A stretch of 64,000 nucleotides of DNA, from NCBI GenBank assembly GCA_947044405.1, contig CAMRHE010001090.1, positions 1-64,000 on the forward strand, read 5' to 3'. Within the stretch, counting starts at the first letter, position 1, and each line of letters begins with the position of its first letter. The stretch comes from Leptodactylus fallax. Its lineage: Eukaryota; Chordata; Amphibia; Anura; Leptodactylidae. Positions 10,451-25,200 of the stretch are shown here, in pieces. Made by a program: the position numbers and the translations under genes. The notes below the pieces were generated by a model, which ran no database searches, had not been told where the DNA came from, and worked only from the letters and a program-made list of their open reading frames with translations.

Positions 10451-13400
10451 TAATGACGGCCTCTCCTGCTCTATACAATCCCTTGTACTGACTGCAGAGG
10501 TAATGACGGCCTCTCCTGCTCTATACAATCCCTTGTACTGACTGCTGAGGTAATGACGGCCTCTCCCTTCTCTATATAGTCCTGTGTACTATCTGCTGAG
10601 GTAATGACGGCCTCTCCCCGCTCTATATACTGCTGTGTACTGACTGCTGAGGTAATGACGGCCTCTCCCCGCTCTATATACTCCTGTGTACTGACTGCTG
10701 AGGTAATGACGGCCTCTCCCTGCTCTATATACTGCTGTGTACTGACTGCTGAGGTAATGACGGCCTCTCCCTGCTCTATATACTGCTGTGTACTGACTGC
10801 TGAGGTAATGACGGCCTCTCCTGCTCTATACAATCCCTTGTACTGACTGCAGAGGTAATGACGGCCTCTCCCTTCTCTATATAGTCCTGTGTACTATCTG
10901 CTGAGGTAATGATGGCCTCTCCCTGCTCTATATACTGCTGTGTACTGACTGCTGAGGTAATGGCGGCCTCTCCCCGCTCTATATAATCCTGTGTACCGAC
11001 TGCTGAGGTAATGGCGGCCTCTCCCCGTTCTATATACTGCTGTGTACCGACTGCTGAGGTAATGACGGCCTCTCCCCGCTCTATATACTTCTGTGTACTG
11101 ACTGCTGAGGTAATGACGACCATCTCCCTGCTCTATATACTGCTGTGTACTGACTGCTGAGGTAATGACGGCCTCTCCCTGCTCTATATAATCCTGTGTA
11201 CTGACTGCTGAGGTAATGACGGCCTCTCCCTGCTCTATATACTCCTGTGTACCGACTGCTGAGGTAACGACGGCCTCTCCCTGCTCTATATACTCCTGTG
11301 TACCGACTGCTGAGGTAACGATGGCCTCTCCCTGCTCTATATACTCCTGTGTACCGACTGCTGAGGTAACGATGGCCTCTCCCTGCTCTATATACTCCTG
11401 TGTACCGACTGCTGAGGTAACGATGGCCTCTCCCTGCTCTATATACTCCTGTGTACCGACTGCTGAGGTAACGACGGCCTCTCCCTGCTCTATATACTCC
11501 TGTGTACCGACTGCTGAGGTAACGACGGCCTCTCCCTGCTCTATATACTCCTGTGTACTGACTGCTGAGGTAACGACGGCCTCTCCCTGCTCTATATACT
11601 CCTGTGTACTGACTGCTGAGGTAATGACGGCCTCTCCCTGCTCTATATACTCCTGTGTACCGACTGCTGAGGTAATGACGGCCTCTCCCTGCTCTATATA
11701 CTGCTGTGTACCGACTGCTGAGGTAGTGACGGCCTCTCCCTGCTCTATATACTGCTGTGTACCGACTGCTGAGGTAATGACGGCCTCTCCCTGCTCTATA
11801 TACTGCTGTGTACCGACTGCTGAGGTAATGACGGCCTCTCCCTGCTCTATATAATCCTGTGTACTGACGGCTGAGGTAATGACGGCCTCTCCCCGCTCTA
11901 TATACTTCTGTGTACAGACTGCTGAGGTAATGACGGCCTCTCCCTGCTCTATATACTGCTGTGTACTGACTGCTGAGGTAATGACGGCCTCTCCCTGCTC
12001 TATATACTCCTGTGTACTGACTGCTGAGGTAATGACGGCCTCTCCCTGCTCTATACACTGCTGTGTACTTACTGCTGAGGTAATGACGGCCTCTCCCAGC
12101 TCTATATACTCCTGTGTACTGACTGCTGAGGTAATGACGGCCTCTCCCTGCTCTATATATTCCTGTGTACTGATTGCTGAGGTAATGACGGCCTCTCCCC
12201 GCTGTATACACTGCTGTGTACTTACTGCTGAGGTAATGACGGCCTCTCCCAGCTCTATACACTGCTGTGTACTGACTGCTGAGGTAATGACGGCCTCTCC
12301 CTGGTCTATATACTCCTGTGTACTGACTGTTGAGGTAATGACGGCCTCTCCCTGCTCTATATACTCCTGTGTACTGACTGCTGAGGTAATGACGGCCTCT
12401 CCCTGCTCTATATACTGCTGTGTACTGACTGCTGAGGTAATGACGGCCTCTCCCTGCTCTATATACTCCTGTGTACTGACTGCTGAGGTAATGACGGCCT
12501 CTCCCTGCTCTATATACTCCTGTGTACTGACTGCTGAGGTAATGACGGCCTCTCCCCGCTCTATATACTGCTGTGTACTGACTGCTGAGGTAATGACGGC
12601 CTCTCCCCGCTCTATATACTCCTGTGTACTGACTGCTGAGGTAATGACGGCCTCTCCCCGCTCTATATAGTCCTGTGTACTGACTGCTGAGGTAATGACG
12701 GCCTCTCCCCGCTCTATATACTCCTGTGTACTGACTGCTGAGGTAATGACGGCCTCTCCCCGCTCTATATACTGCTGTGTACTGACTGCTGAGGTAATGA
12801 CGGCCTCTCCCCGCTCTATATACTCCTGTGTACTGACTGCTGTGAGGTAATGACGACCATCTCCCTGCTCTATATACTGCTGTGTACTGACTGCTGAGGT
12901 AATGACGGCCTCTCCCTGCTCTATATACTGCTGTGTACTGACTGAGGTAATGACGGCCTCTCCCTGCTCTATATACTGCTGTGTACTGACTGCTGAGGTA
13001 ATGACGGCCTCTCCCTGCTCTATATACTGCTGTGTACTGACTGCTGAGGTAATGACGGCCTCTCCCTGCTCTATATACTCCTGTGTACTGACTGCTGAGG
13101 TAATGACGGCCTCTCCCCGCTCTATATACTGCTGTGTACTGACTGCTGAGGTAATGACGGCCTCTCCCCGCTCTATATACTCCTGTGTACTGACTGCTGA
13201 GGTAATGACGGCCTCTCCCTGCTCTATATACTGCTGTGTACTGACTGCTGAGGTAATGACGGCCTCTCCTGCTCTATACAATCCCTTGTACTGACTGCTG
13301 AGGTAATGACGGCCTCTCCCTTCTCTATATAGTCCTGTGTACTACCTGCTGAGGTAATGATGGCCTCTCCCTGCTCTATATACTGCTGTGTACTGACTGC

Positions 13401-16400
13401 TGAGGTAATGGCGGCCTCTCCCCACTCTATATAATCCTGTGTACCGACTGCTGAGGTAATGGCGGCCTCTCCCCGCTCTATATACTGCTGTGTACTGACT
13501 GCTGAGGTAATGACGGCCTCTCCCCGCTCTATATACTGCTGTGTACCGACTGCTGAGGTAATGACGGCCTCTCCCCGCTCTATATACTGCTGTGTACCGA
13601 CTGCTGAGGTAATGACGCCCTCTCCCTTCTCTATATACTGCTGTGTACTGACTGCTGAGGTAATGACGGCCTCTCCCTGCTCTATATACTCCTGTGTACT
13701 GACTGCTGAGGTAATGACGGCCTCTCCCTGCTCTATATACTCCTGTGTACTGACTGCTGAGGTAATGACGGCCTCTCCCTGCTCTATATACTCCTGTGTA
13801 CTGACTGCTGAGGTAATGACGTCCTCTCCCCGCTCTATATACTGCTGTGTACCGACTGCTGAGGTAATGACGGCCTCTCCCTGCTCTATATACTGCTGTG
13901 TACTGACTGCTGAGGTAATGACGGCCTCTCCTGCTCTATACAATCCCTTGTACTGACTGCTGAGGTAATGACGGCCTCTCCCTGCTCTATATACTCCTGT
14001 GTACCGACTGCTGAGGTAACGATGGCCTCTCCCTGCTCTATATACTCCTGTGTACTGACTGCTGAGGTAATGACGGCCTCTCCCCGCTCTATATACTGCT
14101 GTGTACCGACTGCTGAGGTAATGACGGCCTCTCCCTGCTCTATATACTGCTGTGTACTGACTGCTGACGTAATGACGGCCTCTCCTGCTCTATACAATCC
14201 CTTGTACTGACTGCTGAGGTAATGACGGCCTCTCCCTGCTCTATATACTCCTGTGTACCGACTGCTGAGGTAATGACGGCCTCTCCCTGCTCTATATACT
14301 GCTGTGTACCGACTGCTGAGGTAATGATGGCCTCTCCCTGCTCTATATACTGCTGTGTACCGACTGCTGAGGTAATGACGGCCTCTCCCTGCTCTATATA
14401 CTGCTGTGTACCGACTGCTGAGGTAATGACGGCCTTTCCCTGCTCTATATACTCCTGTGTACTGACTGCTGAGGTAATGACGGCCTCTCCCTGCTCTATA
14501 TACTGCTGTGTACTGACTGCTGAGGTAATGACGGCCTCTCCCTGCTCTATATACTCCTGTGTACTGACTGCTGAGGTAATGACGGCCTCTCCCTGCTCTA
14601 TATACTCCTGTGTACTGACTGCTGAGGTAATGACGGCCTCTCCCTGCTCTATATACTCCTGTGTACTGACTGCTGAGGTAATGACGTCCTCTCCCCGCTC
14701 TATATACTGCTGTGTACCGACTGCTGAGGTAATGACGGCCTCTCCCTGCTCTATATACTGCTGTGTACTGACTGCTGAGGTAATGACGGCCTCTCCCTGC
14801 TCTATATAATCCTGTGTACTGACGGCTGAGGTAATGACGGCCTCTCCCCGCTCTATATACTCCTGTGTACAGACTGCTGAGGTAATGACGGCCTCTCCCT
14901 GCTCTATATACTGCTGTGTACTGACTGCTGAGGTAATGACGGCCTCTCCCTGCTCTATATACTCCTGTGTACTGACTGCTGAGGTAATGACGGCCTCTCC
15001 CTGCTCTATACACTGCTGTGTACTTACTGCTGAGGTAATGACGGCCTCTCCCAGCTCTATATACTCCTGTGTACTGACTGCTGAGGTAATGACGGCCTCT
15101 CCCTGCTCTATATATTCCTGTGTACTGATTGCTGAGGTAATGACGGCCTCTCCCCGCTGTATACACTGCTGTGTACTTACTGCTGAGGTAATGACGGCCT
15201 CTCCCAGCTCTATACACTGCTGTGTACTGACTGCTGAGGTAATGACGGCCTCTCCCTGGTCTATATACTCCTGTGTACTGACTGTTGAGGTAATGACGGC
15301 CTCTCCCTGCTCTATATACTCCTGTGTACTGACTGCTGAGGTAATGACGGCCTCTCCCTGCTCTATATACTGCTGTGTACTGACTGCTGAGGTAATGACG
15401 GCCTCTCCCTGCTCTATATACTCCTGTGTACTGACTGCTGAGGTAATGACGGCCTCTCCCTGCTCTATATACTCCTGTGTACTGACTGCTGAGGTAATGA
15501 CGGCCTCTCCCCGCTCTATATACTGCTGTGTACTGACTGCTGAGGTAATGACGGCCTCTCCCCGCTCTATATACTCCTGTGTACTGACTGCTGAGGTAAT
15601 GACGGCCTCTCCCCGCTCTATATACTCCTGTGTACTGACTGCTGAGGTAATGACGGCCCCCCCCCGGTCTATATACTGCTGTGTACTGACTGCTGAGGTA
15701 ATGACGGCCTCTCCCCGCTCTATATACTCCTGTGTACTGACTGCTGTGAGGTAATGACGGCCATCTCCCTGCTCTATATACTGCTGTGTACTGACTGCTG
15801 AGGTAATGACGGCCTCTCCCTGCTCTATATACTGCTGTGTACTGACGCTGAGGTAATGACGGCCTCTCCCTGCTCTATATACTGCTGTGTACTGACTGCT
15901 GAGGTAATGACGGCCTCTCCCTGCTCTATATACTGCTGTGTACTGACTGCTGAGGTAATGACGGCCTCTCCCTGCTCTATATACTCCTGTGTACTGACTG
16001 CTGAGGTAATGACGGCCTCTCCCTGCTCTATATACTCCTGTGTACTGACTGCTGAGGTAATGACGGCCTCTCCCTGCTCTATATACTGCTGTGTACTGAC
16101 TGCTGAGGTAATGACGGCCTCTCCCTGCTCTATATACTCCTGTGTACTGACTGCTGAGGTAATGACGGCCTCTCCCTGCTCTATATACTCCTGTGTACTG
16201 ACTGCTGAGGTAATGACGGCCTCTCCCTGCTCTATATACTCCTGTGTACTGACTGCTGAGGTAATGACGTCCTCTCCCCGCTCTATATACTGCTGTGTAC
16301 CGACTGCTGAGGTAATGACGGCCTCTCCCTGCTCTATATACTGCTGTGTACTGACTGCTGAGGTAATGACGGCCTCTCCCTGCTCTATATAATCCTGTGT

Positions 16401-19400
16401 ACTGACGGCTGAGGTAATGACGGCCTCTCCCCGCTCTATATACTTCTGTGTACAGACTGCTGAGGTAATGACGGCCTCTCCCTGCTCTATATACTGCTGT
16501 GTACTGACTGCTGAGGTAATGACGGCCTCTCCCTGCTCTATATACTCCTGTGTACTGACTGCTGAGGTAATGACGGCCTCTCCCTGCTCTATACACTGCT
16601 GTGTACTTACTGCTGAGGTAATGACGGCCTCTCCCAGCTCTATATACTCCTGTGTACTGACTGCTGAGGTAATGACGGCCTCTCCCTGCTCTATATATTC
16701 CTGTGTACTGATTGCTGAGGTAATGACGGCCTCTCCCCGCTGTATACACTGCTGTGTACTTACTGCTGAGGTAATGACGGCCTCTCCCAGCTCTATACAC
16801 TGCTGTGTACTGACTGCTGAGGTAATGACGGCCTCTCCCTGGTCTATATACTCCTGTGTACTGACTGTTGAGGTAATGACGGCCTCTCCCTGCTCTATAT
16901 ACTCCTGTGTACTGACTGCTGAGGTAATGACGGCCTCTCCCTGCTCTATATACTGCTGTGTACTGACTGCTGAGGTAATGACGGCCTCTCCCTGCTCTAT
17001 ATACTCCTGTGTACTGACTGCTGAGGTAATGACGGCCTCTCCCTGCTCTATATACTCCTGTGTACTGACTGCTGAGGTAATGACGGCCTCTCCCCGCTCT
17101 ATATACTGCTGTGTACTGACTGCTGAGGTAATGACGGCCTCTCCCCGCTCTATATACTCCTGTGTACTGACTGCTGAGGTAATGACGGCCTCTCCCCGCT
17201 CTATATAGTCCTGTGTACTGACTGCTGAGGTAATGACGGCCTCTCCCCGCTCTATATACTCCTGTGTACTGACTGCTGAGGTAATGACGGCCTCTCCCCG
17301 CTCTATATACTGCTGTGTACTGACTGCTGAGGTAATGACGGCCTCTCCCCGCTCTATATACTCCTGTGTACTGACTGCTGTGAGGTAATGACGACCACCT
17401 CTCCCTGCTCTATATACTGCTGTGTACTGACTGCTGAGGTAATGACGGCCTCTCCCTGCTCTATATACTGCTGTGTACTGACTGCTGAGGTAATGACGGC
17501 CTCTCCCTGCTCTATATACTGCTGTGTACTGACTGCTGAGGTAATGACGGCCTCTCCCTGCTCTATATACTGCTGTGTACTGACTGCTGAGGTAATGACG
17601 GCCTCTCCCTGCTCTATATACTCCTGTGTACTGACTGCTGAGGTAATGACGGCCTCTCCCCGCTCTATATACTGCTGTGTACTGACTGCTGAGGTAATGA
17701 CGGCCTCTCCCCGCTCTATATACTCCTGTGTACTGACTGCTGAGGTAATGACGGCCTCTCCCTGCTCTATATACTGCTGTGTACTGACTGCTGAGGTAAT
17801 GACGGCCTCTCCTGCTCTATATACTCCCTTGTACTGACTGCTGAGGTAATGACGGCCTCTCCCTGCTCTATATAGTCCTGTGTACTGACTGCTGAGGTAA
17901 TGATGGCCTCTCCCTGCTCTATATACTGCTGTGTACTGACTGCTGAGGTAATGGCGGCCTCTCCCCGCTCTATATAATCCTGTGTACCGACTGCTGAGGT
18001 AATGACGGCCTCTCCCCGCTCTATATACTGCTGTGTACTGACTGCTGAGGTAATGACGGCCTCTCCCCGCTCTATATACTGCTGTGTACCGACTGCTGAG
18101 GTAATGACGGCCTCTCCCCGCTCTATATACTGCTGTGTACCGACTGCTGAGGTAATGACGCCCTCTCCCTTCTCTATATACTGCTGTGTACTGACTGCTG
18201 AGGTAATGACGGCCTCTCCCTGCTCTATATACTCCTGTGTACTGACTGCTGAGGTAATGACGGCCTCTCCCTGCTCTATATACTCCTGTGTACTGACTGC
18301 TGAGGTAATGACGGCCTCTCCCTGCTCTATATACTCCTGTGTACTGACTGCTGAGGTAATGACGGCCTCTCCCCGCTCTATATACTGCTGTGTACCGACT
18401 GCTGAGGTAATGACGGCCTCTCCCTGCTCTATATACTGCTGTGTACTGACTGCTGAGGTAATGACGGCCTCTCCTGCTCTATACACTCCCTTGTACTGAC
18501 TGCTGAGGTAATGACGGCCTCTCCCTGCTCTATATACTCCTGTGTACCGACTGCTGAGGTAACGATGGCCTCTCCCTGCTCTATATACTCCTGTGTACTG
18601 ACTGCTGAGGTAATGACGGCCTCTCCCCGCTCTATATACTGCTGTGTACCGACTGCTGAGGTAATGACGGCCTCTCCCTGCTCTATATACTGCTGTGTAC
18701 TGACTGCTGAGGTAATGACGGCCTCTCCCTGCTCTATACACTCCCGTGTACTGACTGCTGAGGTAATGACGGCCTCTCCCTGCTCTATATACTCCTGCGT
18801 ACCGACTGCTGAGGTAATGACGGCCTCTCCCTGCTCTATATACTGCTGTGTACCGACTGCTGAGGTAATGATGGCCTCTCCCTGCTCTATATACTGCTGT
18901 GTACCGACTGCTGAGGTAATGACGGCCTCTCCCTGCTCTATATACTGCTGTGTACCGACTGCTGAGGTAATGACGGCCTCTCCCTGCTCTATATACTCCT
19001 GTGTACTGACTGCTGAGGTAATGACGGCCTCTCCCTGCTCTATATACTGCTGTGTACTGACTGCTGAGGTAATGACGGCCTCTCCCTGCTCTATATACTC
19101 CTGTGTACTGACTGCTGAGGTAATGACGGCCTCTCCCTGCTCTATATACTCCTGTGTACTGACTGCTGAGGTAATGACGGCCTCTCCCTGCTCTATATAC
19201 TCCTGTGTACTGACTGCTGAGGTAATGACGTCCTCTCCCCGCTCTATATACTGCTGTGTACCGACTGCTGAGGTAATGACGGCCTCTCCCTGCTCTATAT
19301 ACTGCTGTGTACTGACTGCTGAGGTAATGACGGCCTCTCCCTGCTCTATATACTCCTGTGTACTGACTGCTGAGGTAATGACGGCCTCTCCCTGCTCTAT

Positions 19401-22260
19401 ATATTCCTGTGTACTGATTGCTGAGGTAATGACGGCCTCTCCCCGCTGTATACACTGCTGTGTACTTACTGCTGAGGTAATGACGGCCTCTCCCAGCTCT
19501 ATACACTGCTGTGTACTGACTGCTGAGGTAATGACGGCCTCTCCCTGGTCTATATACTCCTGTGTACTGACTGCTGAGGTAATGACGGCCTCTCCCTGCT
19601 CTATATACTCCTGTGTACTGACTGCTGAGGTAATGACGGCCTCTCCCCGCTCTATACACTGCTGTGTACTTACTGCTGAGGTAATGATGGCCTCTCCCCG
19701 CTCTATACACTGCTGTGTACTGACTGCTGAGGTAATGACGGCCTCTCCCCGGTCTATATACTCCTGTGTACTGACTGCTGATGTAATGACGGCCTCTCCC
19801 TGCTCTATATACTCCTGTGTACTGACTGCTGAGGTAATGACGGCCTCTACCTGCTCTATATACTGCTGTGTACTGACTGCTGAGGTAATGACGGCCTCTC
19901 CCTGCTCTATATACTCCTGTGTACTGACTGCTGAGGTAATGACGGCCTCTCCCTGCTCTATATACTCCTGCGTACCGACTGCTGAGGTAATGACGGCCTC
20001 TCCCTGCTCTATATACTGCTGTGTACCGACTGCTGAGGTAATGATGGCCTCTCCCTGCTCTATATACTGCTGTGTACCGACTGCTGAGGTAATGACGGCC
20101 TCTCCCTGCTCTATATACTGCTGTGTACCGACTGCTGAGGTAATGACGGCCTCTCCCTGCTCTATATACTCCTGTGTACTGACTGCTGAGGTAATGACGG
20201 CCTCTCCCTGCTCTATATACTGCTGTGTACTGACTGCTGAGGTAATGACGGCCTCTCCCTGCTCTATATACTCCTGTGTACTGACTGCTGAGGTAATGAC
20301 GGCCTCTCCCTGCTCTATATACTCCTGTGTACTGACTGCTGAGGTAATGACGGCCTCTCCCTGCTCTATATACTCCTGTGTACTGACTGCTGAGGTAATG
20401 ACGTCCTCTCCCCGCTCTATATACTGCTGTGTACCGACTGCTGAGGTAATGACGGCCTCTCCCTGCTCTATATACTGCTGTGTACTGACTGCTGAGGTAA
20501 TGACGGCCTCTCCCTGCTCTATATAATCCTGTGTACTGACGGCTGAGGTAATGACGGCCTCTCCCCGCTCTATATACTTCTGTGTACAGACTGCTGAGGT
20601 AATGACGGCCTCTCCCTGCTCTATATACTGCTGTGTACTGACTGCTGAGGTAATGACGGCCTCTCCCTGCTCTATATACTCCTGTGTACTGACTGCTGAG
20701 GTAATGACGGCCTCTCCCTGCTCTATACACTGCTGTGTACTTACTGCTGAGGTAATGACGGCCTCTCCCAGCTCTATATACTCCTGTGTACTGACTGCTG
20801 AGGTAATGACGGCCTCTCCCTGCTCTATATATTCCTGTGTACTGATTGCTGAGGTAATGACGGCCTCTCCCCGCTGTATACACTGCTGTGTACTTACTGC
20901 TGAGGTAATGACGGCCTCTCCCAGCTCTATACACTGCTGTGTACTGACTGCTGAGGTAATGACGGCCTCTCCCTGGTCTATATACTCCTGTGTACTGACT
21001 GTTGAGGTAATGACGGCCTCTCCCTGCTCTATATACTCCTGTGTACTGACTGCTGAGGTAATGACGGCCTCTCCCTGCTCTATATACTGCTGTGTACTGA
21101 CTGCTGAGGTAATGACGGCCTCTCCCTGCTCTATATACTCCTGTGTACTGACTGCTGAGGTAATGACGGCCTCTCCCTGCTCTATATACTCCTGTGTACT
21201 GACTGCTGAGGTAATGACGGCCTCTCCCCGCTCTATATACTGCTGTGTACTGACTGCTGAGGTAATGACGGCCTCTCCCCGCTCTATATACTCCTGTGTA
21301 CTGACTGCTGAGGTAATGACGGCCTCTCCCCGCTCTATATACTCCTGTGTACTGACTGCTGAGGTAATGACGGCCTCTCCCCGCTCTATATACTCCTGTG
21401 TACTGACTGCTGAGGTAATGACGGCCTCTCCCCGCTCTATATACTGCTGTGTACTGACTGCTGAGGTAATGACGGCCTCTCCCCGCTCTATATACTCCTG
21501 TGTACTGACTGCTGAGGTAATGACGGCCTCTCCCTTCTCTATATACTGCTGTGTACTGACTGCTGAGGTAATGACGGCCTCTCCCTGCTCTATATACTCC
21601 TGTGTACTGACTGCTGAGGTAATGACGGCCTCTCCCTGCTCTATATACTCCTGTGTACTGACTGCTGAGGTAATGACGGCCTCTCCCTGCTCTATATACT
21701 CCTGTGTACTGACTGCTGAGGTAATGACGGCCTCTCCCCGCTCTATATACTGCTGTGTACTGACTGCTGAGGTAATGACGGCCTCTCCCTGCTCTATATA
21801 CTGCTGTGTACTGACTGCTGAGGTAATGACGGCCTCTCCTGCTCTATATACTCCCGTGTACTGACTGCTGAGGTAATGACGGCCTCTCCCTGCTCTATAT
21901 ACTCCTGTGTACCGACTGCTGAGGTAACGATGGCCTCTCCCTGCTCTATATACTCCTGTGTACTGACTGCTGAGGTAATGACGGCCTCTCCCCGCTCTAT
22001 ATACTGCTGTGTACCGACTGCTGAGGTAATGACGGCCTCTCCCTGCTCTATATACTGCTGTGTACTGACTGCTGAGGTAATGACGGCCTCTCCCTGCTCT
22101 ATATACTCCCTTGTACTGACTGCTGAGGTAATGACGGCCTCTCCCTGCTCTATATACTCCTGTGTACCGACTGCTGAGGTAATGACGGCCTCTCCCTGCT
22201 CTATATACTGCTGTGTACCGACTGCTGAGGTAATGATGGCCTCTCCCTGCTCTATATACT
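10450..22260. repeat. Satellite higher-order block with kilobase duplications
   Basis: Landmark units recur in the same order. One landmark is GTACTGACGGCTGAGG followed by a GTACAGACTG unit (11865, 14820, 16400, 20540). Another is CCCGCTGTATACACTG followed by CCCAGCTCTATACACTG; the CCCAGC of the latter is at 12248, 15203, 16786, 19492 and 20920, and again at 22845 past this block. The run 11828-14800 matches 16366-19340 (offset 4,538-4,543 bp) unit for unit over about 3 kb with few differences. A third related copy starts near 20500. The landmark spacings are close to multiples of 51, so duplications happened in unit register. Confidence 0.85.
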
Positions 22261-25200
22261 GCTGTGTCCGACTGCTGGGTAATGGCGGCCTCCCCCCCCC
22301 TTTTACTTTGACTGCTGAGGTAATGACGGCCTCTCCCTGCTCTATATACTCCTGTGTACTGACTGCTGAGGTAATGACGGCCTCTCCCTGCTCTATATAC
22401 TGCTGTGTACTGACTGCTGAGGTAATGACGGCCTCTCCCTGCTCTATATACTCCTGTGTACTGACTGCTGAGGTAATGACGGCCTCTCCCTGCTCTATAT
22501 ACTCCTGTGTACTGACTGCTGAGGTAATGACGGCCTCTCCCTGCTCTATATACTCCTGTGTACTGACTGCTGAGGTAATGACGGCCTCTCCCCGCTCTAT
22601 ATACTGCTGTGTACCGACTGCTGAGGTAATGACGGCCTCTCCCTGCTCTATATACTGCTGTGTACTGACTGCTGAGGTAATGACGGCCTCTCCCTGCTCT
22701 ATATACTCCTGTGTACTGACTGCTGAGGTAATGACGGCCTCTCCCTGCTCTATATACTCCTGTGTACTGACTGCTGAGGTAATGACGGCCTCTCCCCGCT
22801 GTATACACTGCTGTGTACTTACTGCTGAGGTAATGACGGCCTCTCCCAGCTCTATACACTGCTGTGTACTGACTGCTGAGGTAATGACGGCCTCTCCCTG
22901 GTCTATATACTCCTGTGTACTGACTGCTGAGGTAATGATGGCCTCTCCCTGCTCTATATACTCCTGTGTACTGACTGCTGAGGTAATGACGGCCTCTCCC
23001 CGCTCTATATACTCCTGTGTACTGACTGCTGAGGTAATGACGGCCTCTCCCTGCTCTATATACTCCTGTGTACTGACTGCTGAGGTAATGACGGCCTCTC
23101 CCTGCTCTATATACTGCTGTGTACTGACTGCTGAGGTAATGACGGCCTCTCCCTGCTCTATATACTCCTGTGTACTGACTGCTGAGGTAATGACGGCCTC
23201 TCCCTGCTCTATATACTCCTGTGTACTGACTGCTGAGGTAATGACGGCCTCTCCCCGCTCTATATACTGCTGTGTACTGACTGCTGAGGTAATGACGGCC
23301 TCTCCCAGCTCTATATACTGCTGTGTACTGACTGCTGAGGTAATGACGGCCTCTCCCTGCTCTATATACTCCTGTGTACTGACTGCTGAGGTAATGACGG
23401 CCTCTCCCTGCTCTATATACTCCTGTGTACTGACTGCTGAGGTAATGACGGCCTCTCCCCGCTCTATATACTGCTGTGTACTGACTGCTGAGGTAATGAC
23501 GGCCTCTCCCTGCTCTATATACTGCTGTGTACTGACTGCTGAGGTAATGACGGCCTCTCCCCGCTCTATATACTCCTGTGTACTGACTGCTGAGGTAATG
23601 ACGGCCTCTCCCTGCTCTATATACTCCTGTGTACTGACTGCTGAGGTAATGACGGCCTCTCCCTGCTCTATATACTCCTGTGTACTGACTGCTGAGGTAA
23701 TGACGGCCTCTCCCTGCTCTATATACTGCTGTGTACTGACTGCTGAGGTAATGACGGCCTCTCCCTGCTCTATATACTCCTGTGTACTGACTGCTGAGGT
23801 AATGACGGCCTCTCCCTGCTCTATATACTCCTGTGTACTGACTGCTGAGGTAATGACGGCCTCTCCCTGCTCTATATACTCCTGTGTACTGACTGCTGTG
23901 AGGTAATGACGGCCTCTCCCCCCGCTCTATATACTCCTGTGTACTGACTGCTGAGGTAATGACGGCCTCTCCCAGCTCTATATACTGCTGTGTACTGACT
24001 GCTGAGGTAATGACGGCCTCTCCCTGCTCTATATACTCCTGTGTACTGACTGCTGAGGTAATGACGGCCTCTCCCTGCTCTATATACTCCTGTGTACTGA
24101 CTGCTGAGGTAATGACGGCCTCTCCCTGCTCTATATACTGCTGTGTACTGACTGCTGAGGTAATGACGGCCTCTCCCCGCTCTATACACTGCTGTGTACT
24201 GACTGCTGGGTTGACGGCCTCTCCCTGCTCTATATACTCCTGTGTACTGACTGCTGAGGTAATGACGGCCTCTCCCTGCTCTATATACTCCTGTGTACTG
24301 ACTGCTGAGGTAATGACGGCCTCTCCCTGCTCTATATACTCCTGTGTACTGACTGCTGAGGTAATGACGGCCTCTCCCTGCTCTATATACTGCTGTGTAC
24401 TGACTGCTGAGGTAATGACGGCCTCTCCCTGCTCTATATACTCCTGTGTACTGACTGCTGAGGTAATGACGGCCTCTCCCTGCTCTATACACTGCTGTGT
24501 ACTGACTGCTGAGGTAATGACGGCCTCTCCCTGCTCTATATACTCCTGTGTACTGACTGCTGAGGTAATGACGGCCTCTCCCCGCTCTATATACTCCTGT
24601 GTACTGACTGCTGAGGTAATGACGGCCTCTCCCCGCTCTATACACTGCTGTGTACTTACTGCTGAGGTAATGACGGCCTCTCCCAGCTCTATATACTGCT
24701 GTGTACTGACTGCTGAGGTAATGACGGCCTCTCCCTGCTCTATATACTCCTGTGTACTGACTGCTGAGGTAATGACGGCCTCTACCTGCTCTATATACTC
24801 CTGTGTACTGACTGCTGAGGTAATGACGGCCTCTCCCCGCTCTATACACTGCTGTGTACTGACTGCTGAGGTAATGATGGCCTCTCCCCGCTCTATACAC
24901 TGCTGTGTACTGACTGCTGAGGTAATGACGGCCTCTCCCCGCTCTATATACTCCTGTGTACTGACTGCTGAGGTAATGACGGCCTCTCCCTGCTCTATAT
25001 ACTGCTGTGTACTGACTGCTGAGGTAATGACGGCCTCTCCCTGCTCTATATACTCCTGTGTACTGACTGCTGAGGTAATGACGGCCTCTCCCTGCTCTAT
25101 ATACTCCTGTGTACTGACTGCTGAGGTAATGACGGCCTCTCCCTGCTCTATATACTCCTGTGTACTGATTGCGGGAATGACGGCCTCTCCCTGCGGTACA

